Shown piece after piece: positions 8,252 through 17,234 of a stretch of 50,117 nucleotides of DNA; position 1 is the stretch's first letter; the number at the start of each line of letters is the position of its first letter. Position numbers and translations under genes: made by a program. The notes beneath the pieces were generated by a model. That model worked only from the letters and a program-made list of their open reading frames with translations. It had not been told where the DNA came from and searched no databases. Origin of the DNA: Deltaproteobacteria bacterium (GTDB taxonomy: Bacteria > Desulfobacterota > Desulfobacteria > Desulfobacterales > SpSt-501); the NCBI GenBank assembly GCA_016219005.1, contig JACRCN010000051.1, forward strand, positions 1-50,117, read 5' to 3'.

Positions 8252-9588
8252 GCGACATGCGCTACCTTCCGCACACCCCCGAGGATATTGCGGAAATGCT
8301 GCAAGCGGTGGGCGCCGGGTCCTTTGACGAGCTCTTCGCCGGGATACCGCCGGAGTGCCGCCGCAGCCGGGCCATGGTTCTGCCGGAGCCCCTGACCGAG
8401 TGGGAGCTCAACCGCCACATCGACCGGCTGGCAGGCCGCATGGCCGTTGCGCCCGAATACAAGGTGTTCATCGGCGCGGGCAGCTACGATCACCACATCC
8501 CGGCGACGGTGGGCTTCCTGACGTCGCGCTCGGAGTTCGCGACCTCCTACACGCCCTATCAACCCGAGATGAGCCAGGGAACCCTGCAGGCCATCTTCGA
8601 ATACCAGACGCTCACCGCACGCCTGCTCGGCATGGAGGTGGCCAACGCCTCCATGTACGACGGCGCCTCCGCCCTGGCCGAGGCGCTGCTCATGGCCGTG
8701 CGGATCACGCGACGGCCGAAGGTGGCCGTGTCGCGCTCCGTGCATCCACTCTACCGCCGGGTGGTACGGACTTATCTCGCGCCCACCGGGATCGAGGTGC
8801 GCGAAATCCCCTTCGACCCGCAAGGGACCACCGACCCGGCCGCCCTCGCCGGCGCCGGGGACCTCGCGGCAATCGCCGTGCAGTCGCCCAACTTCTTCGG
8901 GTGCATCGAGGACCTCGCCCAGTTCGCCGACCGGGCGCACGCGGCAGGCGCCCTTTGTGTCGCAGGCTTCAGCGAGCCCCTGGCCTTCGGGGTCTTCAAG
9001 AGCCCCGGCCGCCAAGGCGCCGACATCGCCTGCGGCGAGGGCCAGAGCCTTGGTATAGCGCGCTCGTTCGGCGGCCCGGGCCTAGGCATGTTCGCCGCCA
9101 AAATGCAGTTTGTTCGCAACATGCCCGGACGGCTGGTGGGGGAAACGGTAGACATTGAGGGCCGCCGCGGCTACGTGCTGACGCTCTCCACCCGCGAGCA
9201 GCACATCCGCCGCGAGAAGGCCACTTCCAACATCTGCACCAACAACAGCCTCTGCGCGCTGACCGCCGCGGTCTGCATGGCGAGCCTCGGCGGCTCCGGG
9301 ATGCGGGAGCTGGCGCAGATCAACTATGACCGGACGGAATACCTGAAGCGCCGGCTGCGGGCGGCCGGCGTGAAACTGCCCTTCGCCGCCCCCACCTTCA
9401 ACGAGTTCGTGGCCGCCTTTCCGCCAGGTTTTGCGCAGACCCACCGCCGGCTGCTTGAAAAGAAAATCGTGGCCGGGCTGGCGCTCGAACCCTATTACCC
9501 CGAGCTGCGCGATCATTATCTGTTGTGTGCAACCGAAACAACGCCCAGGGAAGACTTGGATGCCTTGGTCCGGGAGGTGCAGTCATGA
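8248..9588 (+). CDS. gcvPA: Glycine dehydrogenase (decarboxylating) subunit 1
   Basis: This 446-residue N-terminal half of the split P protein combines with GcvPB into the PLP-dependent glycine decarboxylase. The start MRYLPHTPEDIAEMLQAVG and the stretches SYDHHIPATVGFLTSRSEF and TPYQPEMSQGTLQAIFEYQT are family hallmarks. The length fits subunit 1 of the two-gene form found in many anaerobes, Gram-positives and archaea. It overlaps gcvH by four bases upstream and gcvPB by four bases downstream, giving a tightly coupled H-PA-PB block. The aminomethyltransferase gene gcvT is not in this block. Confidence 0.96.
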   Translation: MSDMRYLPHTPEDIAEMLQAVGAGSFDELFAGIPPECRRSRAMVLPEPLTEWELNRHIDRLAGRMAVAPEYKVFIGAGSYDHHIPATVGFLTSRSEFATSYTPYQPEMSQGTLQAIFEYQTLTARLLGMEVANASMYDGASALAEALLMAVRITRRPKVAVSRSVHPLYRRVVRTYLAPTGIEVREIPFDPQGTTDPAALAGAGDLAAIAVQSPNFFGCIEDLAQFADRAHAAGALCVAGFSEPLAFGVFKSPGRQGADIACGEGQSLGIARSFGGPGLGMFAAKMQFVRNMPGRLVGETVDIEGRRGYVLTLSTREQHIRREKATSNICTNNSLCALTAAVCMASLGGSGMRELAQINYDRTEYLKRRLRAAGVKLPFAAPTFNEFVAAFPPGFAQTHRRLLEKKIVAGLALEPYYPELRDHYLLCATETTPREDLDALVREVQS

Positions 9589-11042
9589 CGGAATTTCCGG
9601 GAGCCACCGGCCTGGTCCAGAACGAGCCGCTGCTGTGGGAGCAGGGCCGCAAGGGGCGTTGCGGGTTTTCGCTGCCGCGGCGCGACGTGGAGCGCTCGAC
9701 CGTGCCGGAGGGACTTGCCGGCGACGGGCCGGATTTCCCCGACTTGAGCGAGGTCGATGTCGTGCGCCACTACACCCGCCTGTCCCAATGGAATTTCTCG
9801 GTGGACACCGGGATGTACCCGCTGGGTTCCTGCACGATGAAGTACAACCCCAAGACCAACGAGCGCCAGGCGGCAGCACCGGGGTTCGCCAACGCTCACC
9901 CTTTGCTGCCGGCGGCGCTGTGCCAGGGGGGCCTGGAGCTGATGGCCGCCCTGGAGTGCCTGCTCGCCGAAATCACGGGGATGGACGCGGTCACCCTGCA
10001 GCCCGGGGCCGGCGCCCACGGGGAGCTGACCGGCATGTTGATCTTCCACGCCTATTATCAGCACCGGGGCAAACCCCGCTCCAAGATCATCGTGCCCGAC
10101 ACGGCCCACGGCACCAACCCGGCGAGCGCTGCGCTCTGCGGCTACGCAGCCGTGCCCGTTGCCTCCAGCGCCAGGGGGGTGCTCGCGCCGGAAACCGTCG
10201 CGGCCGTGATGGATGAAGACACCGCCGGCATCATGGTGACCAACCCCAACACCCTCGGTCTGTTTGAGGAAAACATCAAGGCCGTGGCGGATATCGTGCA
10301 CGCCCGGGGCGGCCTGGTCTACGGCGACGGCGCCAACATGAACGCCGTCATGGGCCTGGTGAACATGGCCGAGATCGGCATCGACGTGCTGCACCTCAAC
10401 CTGCACAAAACCTTCTCGACCCCCCACGGTGGAGGCGGCCCGGGCGCCGGGCCGGTCTGCGTACGCCGGCACCTGGAGCCGTTCCTGCCGGTGCCGCGGG
10501 TGCGCATGGCCGGCGGGACATACGAGCTGTCCGAAGACCACCCGCTGTCGATCGGCAAGCTGCAGGCCTTCTGGGGCAACATGGGCAATCTCATCCGGGC
10601 CTACAGCTACATCCTGAGCCTGGGCGCCGAAAACCTCAAGCGGGCGAGCGAGCTGGCGGTATTGAACGCCAACTACATCAAGGAACGCCTGAAAGGAACG
10701 TTCCACCTGCCCCATGACCGGCCATGCATGCACGAGTGCGTCTTTTCCGACAAGCTCCAGCAGGCCCACAAGGTGACCACGCTGGACGTCGCCAAGCGCC
10801 TCATGGATTACGGCTTCCATCCGCCTACGATCTATTTCCCGCTGGTGGTGCACGGAGCCATCATGATCGAGCCGACCGAAACCGAATCGAAGCAAACGCT
10901 GGACCTGTTCATCGAAACCATGCAGGCCATCGCCGCCGAAGCCCGGGAAACACCGGACAGCCTGCGCCAGGCCCCCACTCGCTGCAAGCGCCGGCGCTTG
11001 GACGAAACCGCCGCCGCCCGCAAGCCGTGCCTGAGGGGATGA
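9585..11042 (+). CDS. gcvPB: Glycine dehydrogenase (decarboxylating) subunit 2
   Basis: This 485-residue C-terminal half of the split glycine decarboxylase carries the PLP-binding lysine: Lys275 in DVLHLNLHKTFSTPHGGGG. Other family segments are SQWNFSVDTGMYPLGSCTMK, GAGAHGELTGM and DTAHGTNPASA. It starts at the ATG at 9585, which overlaps the gcvPA stop and is preceded by GGGAGG; a longer in-frame start would lie inside gcvPA. With GcvPA it releases CO2 from glycine and loads the aminomethyl group onto GcvH. An 11-bp inverted repeat straddles its stop codon. Confidence 0.96.
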   Translation: MTEFPGATGLVQNEPLLWEQGRKGRCGFSLPRRDVERSTVPEGLAGDGPDFPDLSEVDVVRHYTRLSQWNFSVDTGMYPLGSCTMKYNPKTNERQAAAPGFANAHPLLPAALCQGGLELMAALECLLAEITGMDAVTLQPGAGAHGELTGMLIFHAYYQHRGKPRSKIIVPDTAHGTNPASAALCGYAAVPVASSARGVLAPETVAAVMDEDTAGIMVTNPNTLGLFEENIKAVADIVHARGGLVYGDGANMNAVMGLVNMAEIGIDVLHLNLHKTFSTPHGGGGPGAGPVCVRRHLEPFLPVPRVRMAGGTYELSEDHPLSIGKLQAFWGNMGNLIRAYSYILSLGAENLKRASELAVLNANYIKERLKGTFHLPHDRPCMHECVFSDKLQQAHKVTTLDVAKRLMDYGFHPPTIYFPLVVHGAIMIEPTETESKQTLDLFIETMQAIAAEARETPDSLRQAPTRCKRRRLDETAAARKPCLRG

Positions 11043-11054
11043 GACGGCTTGCGG
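11018..11054 (+). terminator. 11-bp hairpin straddling the gcvPB stop codon
   Basis: CCGCAAGCCGT (11018-11028) and ACGGCTTGCGG (11044-11054) are perfect complements with a 15-nt loop containing the TGA. No T-run follows directly, so it may attenuate read-through into lipB or protect the mRNA end rather than terminate fully. Confidence 0.5.
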
Positions 11055-11089
11055 CACGGTGGAGTGATTGTTAATTTACAGGTTGTGCC

Positions 11090-11821
11090 TTGAGCTTTGA
11101 GCTTTTCCATACAGACTCTCGCGCCTGGCACCTCGTCCATCTGGGCGTGGTTCCCTATGCCGAGGCCTGGGACCTCCAGGCCCGGCTGGTCGAGGCACGC
11201 GCCGCCGAGAGTCTGGCGAATGACGTCGTCCTGGTCCTGGAGCACCCCGCGGTTTTCACGCTGGGCAAACGGGGCGGACGCGAAAACCTGCTGGTTCCGG
11301 AAGACACGCTCACACGGCACGGGATCCCCATCGTGCAGGTTGAACGCGGCGGCAACATCACCTACCACGCGCCCGGCCAGCTCGTAGTCTATCCGATCAT
11401 TCATTTGCAGCGCGTCGGGATCAAGGTGGTCGACATGGTGGAGCGCCTCGAGGAAGTGATGATCCGCACCTGCGCGGAATGGGGCATCCAGGCCGGGCGC
11501 AACCCGCTGAACCGCGGCGTGTGGGTGGGCCTGAAAAAGATCGGCGCCATCGGCATCGCCGTGCGGCGGGGGGTGAGCTTTCACGGGATGGCCCTCAACG
11601 TGAATATCGATCTCGGGCCCTTTTGCTGGATCCAGCCCTGCGGCCTGGAGGGGGTCGGTGTCACGTCGATGCGGATGGAAAGTGGGCTGGATCTCGAAAT
11701 GACGGAGGTCCGGCGTGTGCTCACGCAGCAAATGCAAACCGTTTTCAGCGTCCGGCTCGTGCCGGCCGACCTGAACCACCTGCTCCCCTCCGGCCTGACA
11801 CTTTCCCATGCCACCGGTTGA
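11090..11821 (+). CDS. lipB: Lipoyl(octanoyl) transferase
   Basis: This 243-residue enzyme transfers octanoyl from acyl carrier protein to lipoyl domains such as that of GcvH. Visible motifs are ERGGNITYHAPGQLVVYPI, KKIGAIGIAV with the catalytic lysine, SFHGMALNV and WIQPCGLEGVGVTSM with the catalytic cysteine. The most likely start is the TTG at 11090, because no in-frame ATG exists before the conserved region; the start is therefore less certain than the gene. Its place between gcvPB and lipA links lipoylation to the glycine cleavage H protein encoded just upstream. Confidence 0.93.
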   Translation: MSFELFHTDSRAWHLVHLGVVPYAEAWDLQARLVEARAAESLANDVVLVLEHPAVFTLGKRGGRENLLVPEDTLTRHGIPIVQVERGGNITYHAPGQLVVYPIIHLQRVGIKVVDMVERLEEVMIRTCAEWGIQAGRNPLNRGVWVGLKKIGAIGIAVRRGVSFHGMALNVNIDLGPFCWIQPCGLEGVGVTSMRMESGLDLEMTEVRRVLTQQMQTVFSVRLVPADLNHLLPSGLTLSHATG

Positions 11822-11837
11822 CACCGGCGGAGATCCC

Positions 11838-12725
11838 ATGAGCCATTCGACCAACCCTCCTTCCATCCCCCGCAAGCCGCCGTGGCTGAAACGCCGGCTG
11901 CCGACGGACTCCTCCTTCCAGGAAGTGCGCAGACTGATCGAAAAGGGCCGGCTTCACACCGTCTGCCAGGAAGCCAAATGCCCGAACATCTGGGAGTGCT
12001 ACGCCCATCAGACCGCAACCTTCCTGATTATGGGCGGCCGCTGCACCCGCAACTGCCGCTTTTGCTCGGTGACGCCCGGGCCGCCCGAGCCGCTCGACCC
12101 GCAGGAGCCCGTGCGCGTGGCCGAGGCCGCAGCGCGGATGGGGCTGAAATACGCCGTCGTGACCTCCGTCACCCGCGACGACCTGCCGGACGGCGGAGCG
12201 GCGCATTTTGCCGCCACCATCCGGGAGATCCGCCGCCGGATCCCGGATATGCAGGTCGAGGTGCTGATCCCGGATTTCCAGGGTGACCGGTCGGCGCTTC
12301 TCACTGTACTGGAAGCCCGGCCGGACGTGCTGAACCACAACATCGAAAGCGTGCCCCGGCTCTATCCGAAGGTGCGCCCGCAGGCGGACTACCTCCGGTC
12401 GCTTGCGCTTTTGAAACGCGCCCGGGAATTCGACCCGGCTCTCGCCACCAAGTCCGGGCTGATGCTGGGGCTGGGCGAGGAAACCCAGGAAGTGCGCCGC
12501 ACCCTACAGGACCTGCGCGCGGCGGACTGCCGCATCCTGACGCTCGGCCAGTACCTGCAACCTTCGCCGGAGCACCTGCCGGTGGTCCGCTATGTGACAC
12601 CCGAGGAGTTCGAGAACTGGCGCTCATTCGCGCTGGAGATGGGATTTGCCCAAGTAGCCAGCGGCCCCTTCGTGCGCAGTTCGTACCACGCGCAGGAAAG
12701 CTTTCAGGCGCTGACAGGGGGCTGA
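11838..12725 (+). CDS. lipA: Lipoyl synthase
   Basis: This 295-residue radical SAM enzyme inserts two sulfur atoms into octanoyl groups. Both iron-sulfur motifs are intact: CX4CX5C (C43, C48, C54) for the auxiliary sacrificial cluster and CX3CX2C (C69, C73, C76) for the SAM cluster. The C-terminal RSSYHAQESF supplies the conserved serine region. I prefer the ATG at 11838, preceded by GGAG; an ATG at 11808 would overlap the end of lipB. It acts after LipB on GcvH-type proteins, and it sits directly in the gcv-lip run. Confidence 0.96.
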   Translation: MSHSTNPPSIPRKPPWLKRRLPTDSSFQEVRRLIEKGRLHTVCQEAKCPNIWECYAHQTATFLIMGGRCTRNCRFCSVTPGPPEPLDPQEPVRVAEAAARMGLKYAVVTSVTRDDLPDGGAAHFAATIREIRRRIPDMQVEVLIPDFQGDRSALLTVLEARPDVLNHNIESVPRLYPKVRPQADYLRSLALLKRAREFDPALATKSGLMLGLGEETQEVRRTLQDLRAADCRILTLGQYLQPSPEHLPVVRYVTPEEFENWRSFALEMGFAQVASGPFVRSSYHAQESFQALTGG

Positions 12726-12730
12726 GTCAC

Positions 12731-13894
12731 ATGCAATCACCCCTCATCTGGGCCGAAGTCGATCTAAGCGCCATCGCCCACAACGTGCGCGAACTGCACC
12801 GTCTTACCCGCCCCCAGGCCCGGGTGATGGCCGTGGTCAAAGCCAACGGGTACGGCCACGGCGCGGTGGAAGTGGCCCGCACCGCGCTGGCGAGCGGCGC
12901 CGAGTGGCTGGGGGTGGCCCGCCTAGCAGAGGGGATTCACCTGAGGGAAAACGGCTTCGATGCACCGATCCTGGTGTTCGGATACACGATGCCGACCGAC
13001 GCCGGCCTGCTGCTCGATTTCGACCTGCGGCAATCGATCACCTCCCTCGATGGCGCCGGCGCCTATTCGGCCGCCGCTTGCGCGCGGGGCCGGCGCATCA
13101 AGGCCCATCTGAAGATCGACACCGGCATGGGTCGGCTCGGCCTGGTGCCGGCCGCACTTTCCGGGAGTTCATCGCCGGATGCCGCCGGCGCGGAGCTCAT
13201 CCGCGAGGTCACGGCCATCACGAAGCTCCCCGGACTTGACGCCGAGGGGGTTTTCACCCACTTCGCCGCCGCCGACAGCGCTGTTCTGTCCTCCGCGAAG
13301 CGGCAGTTCGAGATCTTTCGCGACGTGCTCGAGCGTTTGCGATCCGCGGGGCTGGAATTCCCCATCCGGCATGCGGCCAACAGCGCGGGGCTCATCGCCC
13401 TGCCCGATGCCCATCTCGACCTGGTCCGCCCCGGCATTGCCGTCTACGGTCTCAAGCCCTCGGATGAAATCACCCTGCAGGGGGTCGACCTTTGGCCGGC
13501 CATGACGCTTAAGACCCGGGTCATCCACGTGAAGCGCGTCCCCCCGGGCTTCAGCGTGAGCTATGGCATGACGCACCGCACCCCGAAACCCACCACCATC
13601 GCCACCGTGCCCGCCGGTTACGCCGACGGCTTGAACCGGTCTCTCTCGAACCGCGGGCAGATGCTGGTGCACGGGCAGCGCGTGCCGATCGTGGGCCGGG
13701 TCTGCATGGACTTGACCATGCTCGACGTCGGCGCCGCCCCGGGCGTCCAGGTCGGCGACGAGGTCGTCATCTTCGGCTCCCAGGGCCATGCGGGCATCCC
13801 CGCGGACGAGATCGCCCGCGCGCTCGGCACCATAAACTACGAAATCGTCTGCGCCGTCTCCGGCCGCGTGCCCCGGGTCTACCTCAAAAGCTGA
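12731..13894 (+). CDS. alr: Alanine racemase
   Basis: This 387-residue PLP enzyme interconverts L- and D-alanine for peptidoglycan. The PLP lysine is Lys37 in VVKANGYGHGAV. The second catalytic residue is the tyrosine in SVSYGMTH, and DTGMGRLG, HAANSAGLI and GRVCMDLTMLDV are conserved. The fold order, an N-terminal barrel and C-terminal beta domain, fits the usual length. The ATG lies five bases after lipA, so it appears cotranscribed with the gcv-lip genes. There is no functional need for this beyond amino-acid metabolism. Confidence 0.96.
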   Translation: MQSPLIWAEVDLSAIAHNVRELHRLTRPQARVMAVVKANGYGHGAVEVARTALASGAEWLGVARLAEGIHLRENGFDAPILVFGYTMPTDAGLLLDFDLRQSITSLDGAGAYSAAACARGRRIKAHLKIDTGMGRLGLVPAALSGSSSPDAAGAELIREVTAITKLPGLDAEGVFTHFAAADSAVLSSAKRQFEIFRDVLERLRSAGLEFPIRHAANSAGLIALPDAHLDLVRPGIAVYGLKPSDEITLQGVDLWPAMTLKTRVIHVKRVPPGFSVSYGMTHRTPKPTTIATVPAGYADGLNRSLSNRGQMLVHGQRVPIVGRVCMDLTMLDVGAAPGVQVGDEVVIFGSQGHAGIPADEIARALGTINYEIVCAVSGRVPRVYLKS

Positions 13895-13995
13895 CGTTCT
13901 TTCTGCCATTTTCAGTTTGACCTCAAGGCCAAGGCTATGTAGAAAGCCGGGTGTGGCTCGTTGCGCCGGCCGATGGTGCAATGAAGCTTGTCTTC

Positions 13996-14046
13996 TGTGG
14001 GAGTGGCTTCCACCCACGACGATCGCGACGGGATGCCGCGCCCACA
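13996..14046. repeat. REP-like palindromic element
   Basis: Arms TGTGGGAGTGGCTTCC (13996-14011) and GGATGCCGCGCCCACA (14031-14046) pair at 13 of 16 positions around a GC-rich loop. The form (TGTGGGAG-GGCTTCC plus its complement) resembles the REP palindromes that are dispersed between genes in many proteobacteria. It sits in the 212-bp gap between alr and serB. Confidence 0.55.
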
Positions 14047-14106
14047 ATACAGATGGGTTACCTGCACTCGAACCCTGGGCCCCTTGAACCCTTGGACTCT
14101 TTAATC

Positions 14107-15324
14107 ATGCGCGAAATCGTTCTGATTAACATCACCGGCAAAGATAAGCCGGGCCTGACCGCCAGTCTGACCAAAACCCTGGCCGAATACAACGTCACCA
14201 TCCTCGACATGGGCCAGGCGGTGATTCACGACTTCCTGTCGCTCGGCATCCTGATCGAGATTCCGGATCAGCACAAGTCAGCCTCGATCCTCAAGGACAT
14301 GCTTTTCGCAGCCCACAAGCTCGGAATCACCACCCAGTTCACGCCGATCGACGAGGACCGCTACGAGAATTGGGTCAACCAGCAGGGCAAGGAGCGCCGC
14401 ATCATCACCCTGCTCGGCCGCAAGGTCAACGCCGGCCAGATCTCGAAGGTCGCCGCCGCCCTGGCCGAACACGGGCTCAACATCGACGTCATCACCAGGC
14501 TCTCGGGGCGGGTCTCGTTCATCGACGCCCGCACCACCCCCATGGCCTGCATCCAGTTCAGCGTCTCTGGCACGCTCACGGACACGGACCGCCTGCGCGG
14601 CCGGCTGCTGGGCATCTCCGAGGAAACCGGGATCGACGTCTCCTTCCACGACGACAACATATACAGCCACACGCGCCGGCTGGTCGCCTTCGACATGGAT
14701 TCGACCCTCGTCCAGGCCGAGATCATCAATGTCCTGGCGGCTGAGGCGGGAGCCGGCGAGCCGGTGGCCGCCATCACCGAGTCGGCCATGCGCGGCGAGA
14801 TCGACTTCAAGGAGAGCCTCATCCGGCGGGTGTCCCACCTCCGAGGACTGCCTGAAAGCGTGCTCGCGAAGGTGGCTGAAGCCTTGCCCCTGACCGATGG
14901 CGCCGAGCGCGTGGTCGGCACTCTCAAAAGCCTCGGCTACAAGGTGGGGATCATCTCCGGCGGGTTCGAATACTTCGGCCGACAGCTGCAAGCCAAACTC
15001 GGGTTGGACTATGTCTTCGCCAATCAGCTCGAAATCGTGGACGGGATACTCACCGGCAAACTCAAGGGCGACATCATCGACGGCCCCAAGAAGGCGGAAA
15101 TCCTGAAAACCATCGCCATGGTGGAGAACATCAACCTGGAGCAGACCATCGCCGTGGGCGACGGCGCCAACGACCTGCCCATGCTCAACGTGGCGGGCCT
15201 GGGTGTTGCGTTTCACGCCAAGCCGATCGTGCGGGCGAGCGCCGACAAGGCTATCACCAGCGTCGGCCTGGATGGCCTGCTCTACCTCATGGGCATCAGC
15301 GAACGGGAAATCCGGCAGGCGTAA
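14107..15324 (+). CDS. serB: Phosphoserine phosphatase with two N-terminal ACT domains
   Basis: This 405-residue enzyme hydrolyses phosphoserine to serine. Residues about 1-80 and 100-170 are two ACT domains (MREIVLINITGKDKPGLT; RRIITLLGRKVNAGQISKV), likely sensing serine or another amino acid. The HAD phosphatase follows: DMDSTL with nucleophile Asp196 and Asp198, ISGGF, the KKAE lysine and VGDGANDLPML. The same double-ACT layout is known from mycobacterial SerB2. The ATG at 14107 begins the ACT domain; an in-frame extension upstream runs through the REP-like palindrome and is rejected. It is near alr and gcv but separated by 212 bp. Confidence 0.94.
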   Translation: MREIVLINITGKDKPGLTASLTKTLAEYNVTILDMGQAVIHDFLSLGILIEIPDQHKSASILKDMLFAAHKLGITTQFTPIDEDRYENWVNQQGKERRIITLLGRKVNAGQISKVAAALAEHGLNIDVITRLSGRVSFIDARTTPMACIQFSVSGTLTDTDRLRGRLLGISEETGIDVSFHDDNIYSHTRRLVAFDMDSTLVQAEIINVLAAEAGAGEPVAAITESAMRGEIDFKESLIRRVSHLRGLPESVLAKVAEALPLTDGAERVVGTLKSLGYKVGIISGGFEYFGRQLQAKLGLDYVFANQLEIVDGILTGKLKGDIIDGPKKAEILKTIAMVENINLEQTIAVGDGANDLPMLNVAGLGVAFHAKPIVRASADKAITSVGLDGLLYLMGISEREIRQA

Positions 15325-15464
15325 ATCAGGAACCATGTATTTTGCGAGGGTGAAGGAGCCGCCAAAATCCGACAGAGGGTTGGCGATGCTCTTGACCTTG
15401 CGCTTCGCTCTCTTGACGCGACAGACGCATGTTGCCTTCCGGCCTCACGTTTCCGGCCTTCCGC

Positions 15465-16250
15465 CTATTTGATCAGTCGGCGCCGCATGAACACCAGTGC
15501 CAGGAACGTGAACAGGGCCGAAAATACCAGCAGGTAGATCACGCTGAGCAGCGGCACGGTTTCGTGGCGGCCGAGGCATAGCAGCCGGGCGAGTTCCACC
15601 AGGTGATAGAGCGGAAAGGCCAAGGCGAAGGGCTTGGCCCAGACCGGCAGGTTGGACACCGGGAAGAACGTGCCGCTGAAAAGAAACATGGGTGTAACAA
15701 ACAGGAAAATCGGCAGGTTGAACATCTCGATGGTGGGGATGATTCCGGTGAAGAACAGACCGACGGCGCCGAAGGCGATCCCGCCCAGGAATGCCAGGGG
15801 AATGACCAGCAACCCGTAAGGGAACTGCACGTAACCGAAGGCTCCCAGCACCCCCAGCATGATCCCGGCGGCCACGGCGGCCTTGGTGGCGCTCCACACG
15901 ATCTCCGCAATAATGATCTCCTCGATGGACAGCGGGGTCGCCAGCATGCCGTCGAAGGTCTTCTGGTAGAACATGCGCACAAACGAGGCGAAGGTCGTCT
16001 CGAAGAAGGCGTTGTTCATGACGGCGGTTGCGATCAAGGCCGGCGCGATGAACGCCGTGTAGGAAAATTCGGCGCCCCCATAGCGGATGTCCCCCACGAT
16101 CCCGACGAATCCCAGGCCGAAGGCGGCGATGAAGAGCAGGGGCTCGAGCAGCGGCGTGATGAAATTCACCTTCCAGATCCTCTGAAAGGTCACCAGATTC
16201 CGGTTCCAAACCTTGATGAAGCGCCAGGATATGGCCCGTTTGTCGATCAT
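15465..16250 (-). CDS. ABC-2 type transporter permease (NodJ/DrrB-like)
   Basis: This 261-residue membrane protein has about six transmembrane segments. It ends in KVWNRNLVTFQRIWKVNF-type N-terminal and FLALVFMRRRL C-terminal features usual for ABC-2 exporters. The TPMFLFSGTFFPVSNLP stretch is typical of the NodJ/DrrB/lipid or polysaccharide exporter group. It is encoded just downstream of its ATPase on the same strand (72-bp gap). The exported substrate is not evident, since no biosynthetic genes flank the pair. Confidence 0.9.
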   Translation of the reverse strand: MIDKRAISWRFIKVWNRNLVTFQRIWKVNFITPLLEPLLFIAAFGLGFVGIVGDIRYGGAEFSYTAFIAPALIATAVMNNAFFETTFASFVRMFYQKTFDGMLATPLSIEEIIIAEIVWSATKAAVAAGIMLGVLGAFGYVQFPYGLLVIPLAFLGGIAFGAVGLFFTGIIPTIEMFNLPIFLFVTPMFLFSGTFFPVSNLPVWAKPFALAFPLYHLVELARLLCLGRHETVPLLSVIYLLVFSALFTFLALVFMRRRLIK

Positions 16251-16285
16251 GTCCTGCCTGTGTGTATCACATGAATAAAAATCAA

Positions 16286-16315
16286 CCCCTCCGCGGCCTC
16301 TGCTCCTCCGCGGTG
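16286..16315. repeat. Short CT/CG-rich quasi-periodic motif, copy A
   Basis: CTCCGCGG, CCTCTGCT and CCTCCGCGGTG follow one another with an eight-base period. A similar 30-nt string, 21 of 30 identical, occurs at 23724-23753 in the same orientation. The motif lies in the 72-bp gap between the ATPase and permease genes. Confidence 0.35.
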
Positions 16316-16322
16316 CGGCCTC

Positions 16323-17234
16323 CTATTCCCGCAATTCCCTTCCTGTCAATCTCAGAAAAACATCCTCCAAGGTCCCGTTACGAAAGGTGCATTGCTCGTG
16401 GCAGAAATTATCCCGAACCGCGTCGCTCAGTTCGTTGCCACCGGGTGAGAAAAGAATGACGCGCTGACCGAGGTCGTCGTGGACGACCTGGTTCGCCTTC
16501 AAATAGTCGCGCAGGGCCTGGTCCGGTCCGCCGATTTCGATCACGTTGCGGCCCGCGTGCCTCAGGATGAGATCCGCGGGGCTGCCCTCCACGAGGATCT
16601 TGCCGTGGTCGACGATGACCAGCCGGTCGCAGAGCCGGGTGGCCTCCTCCATGTAGTGGGTCGTAAGCACGACACTCAGGCCGCTCGCTTTGAGCTTCTC
16701 CAGCCGGTCCCAGACCTGGTGGCGGGACTGAGGGTCGAGCCCCGTGGTCGGCTCGTCCAGGATCAGCAATTCGGGGCGATTGATGAGGGAGCGGGCCAGG
16801 ATGAGCCTGCGGATCATGCCGCCCGAGAGGTCCATGACCTTGGCCCTGCGGCGGTTGGAGAGCGCAAAGAATTCGAGCAGCTCGTTGGCCCGGGTCCGAG
16901 CCTGCCGCATCGGGATGGAAAAATAGCCGGCAAAAACCAGCAGGTTCTGCTCCACGGTCAGGTCCGGGTCCAGCGTGTTGTCCTGCTGGCAGACCCCGAT
17001 CTTGGCCTTGATCTTGCGCCAGTCCCGGGAGATGTCCATTTCGAGGACACGGATGATCCCCCGGGTCGGCGGCGAAAACCCGTAGAGCATCCGGATGGTG
17101 GTGGTCTTGCCGGCGCCGTTCGGCCCGAGCAGCCCGAAAAACTCGCCCGACGCCACCGTAAACGAGATGCCGTCAACGGCGGTCAAATCGTTGAAGCGCT
17201 TGAAAAGATGTTGAACTTCGATGATGTGCGGCAT
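16323..17234 (-). CDS. ABC transporter ATP-binding protein (NodI/DrrA-like)
   Basis: This 303-residue exporter ATPase carries Walker A GPNGAGKTT, signature LSGGMIRRLILARSLI, Walker B LLILDEPTTGLDPQSRH and the switch histidine in VVLTTHYMEEATRLCDR. The C-terminal extension of about 80 residues after the ATPase core is typical of the DrrA/NodI group. It works with the ABC-2 permease encoded immediately downstream. No strong ribosome-binding site is visible before the ATG at 17234. It is not part of the AttEFGH-like set upstream, which has its own ATPase. Confidence 0.92.
   Translation of the reverse strand: MPHIIEVQHLFKRFNDLTAVDGISFTVASGEFFGLLGPNGAGKTTTIRMLYGFSPPTRGIIRVLEMDISRDWRKIKAKIGVCQQDNTLDPDLTVEQNLLVFAGYFSIPMRQARTRANELLEFFALSNRRRAKVMDLSGGMIRRLILARSLINRPELLILDEPTTGLDPQSRHQVWDRLEKLKASGLSVVLTTHYMEEATRLCDRLVIVDHGKILVEGSPADLILRHAGRNVIEIGGPDQALRDYLKANQVVHDDLGQRVILFSPGGNELSDAVRDNFCHEQCTFRNGTLEDVFLRLTGRELRE

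Noticed and set aside
9516-11057. Long minus-strand open frame antisense to gcvPB
   Set aside because: It mirrors a clear plus-strand gene in GC-rich DNA, has low-complexity His/Gly/Arg-rich translation and no domain.
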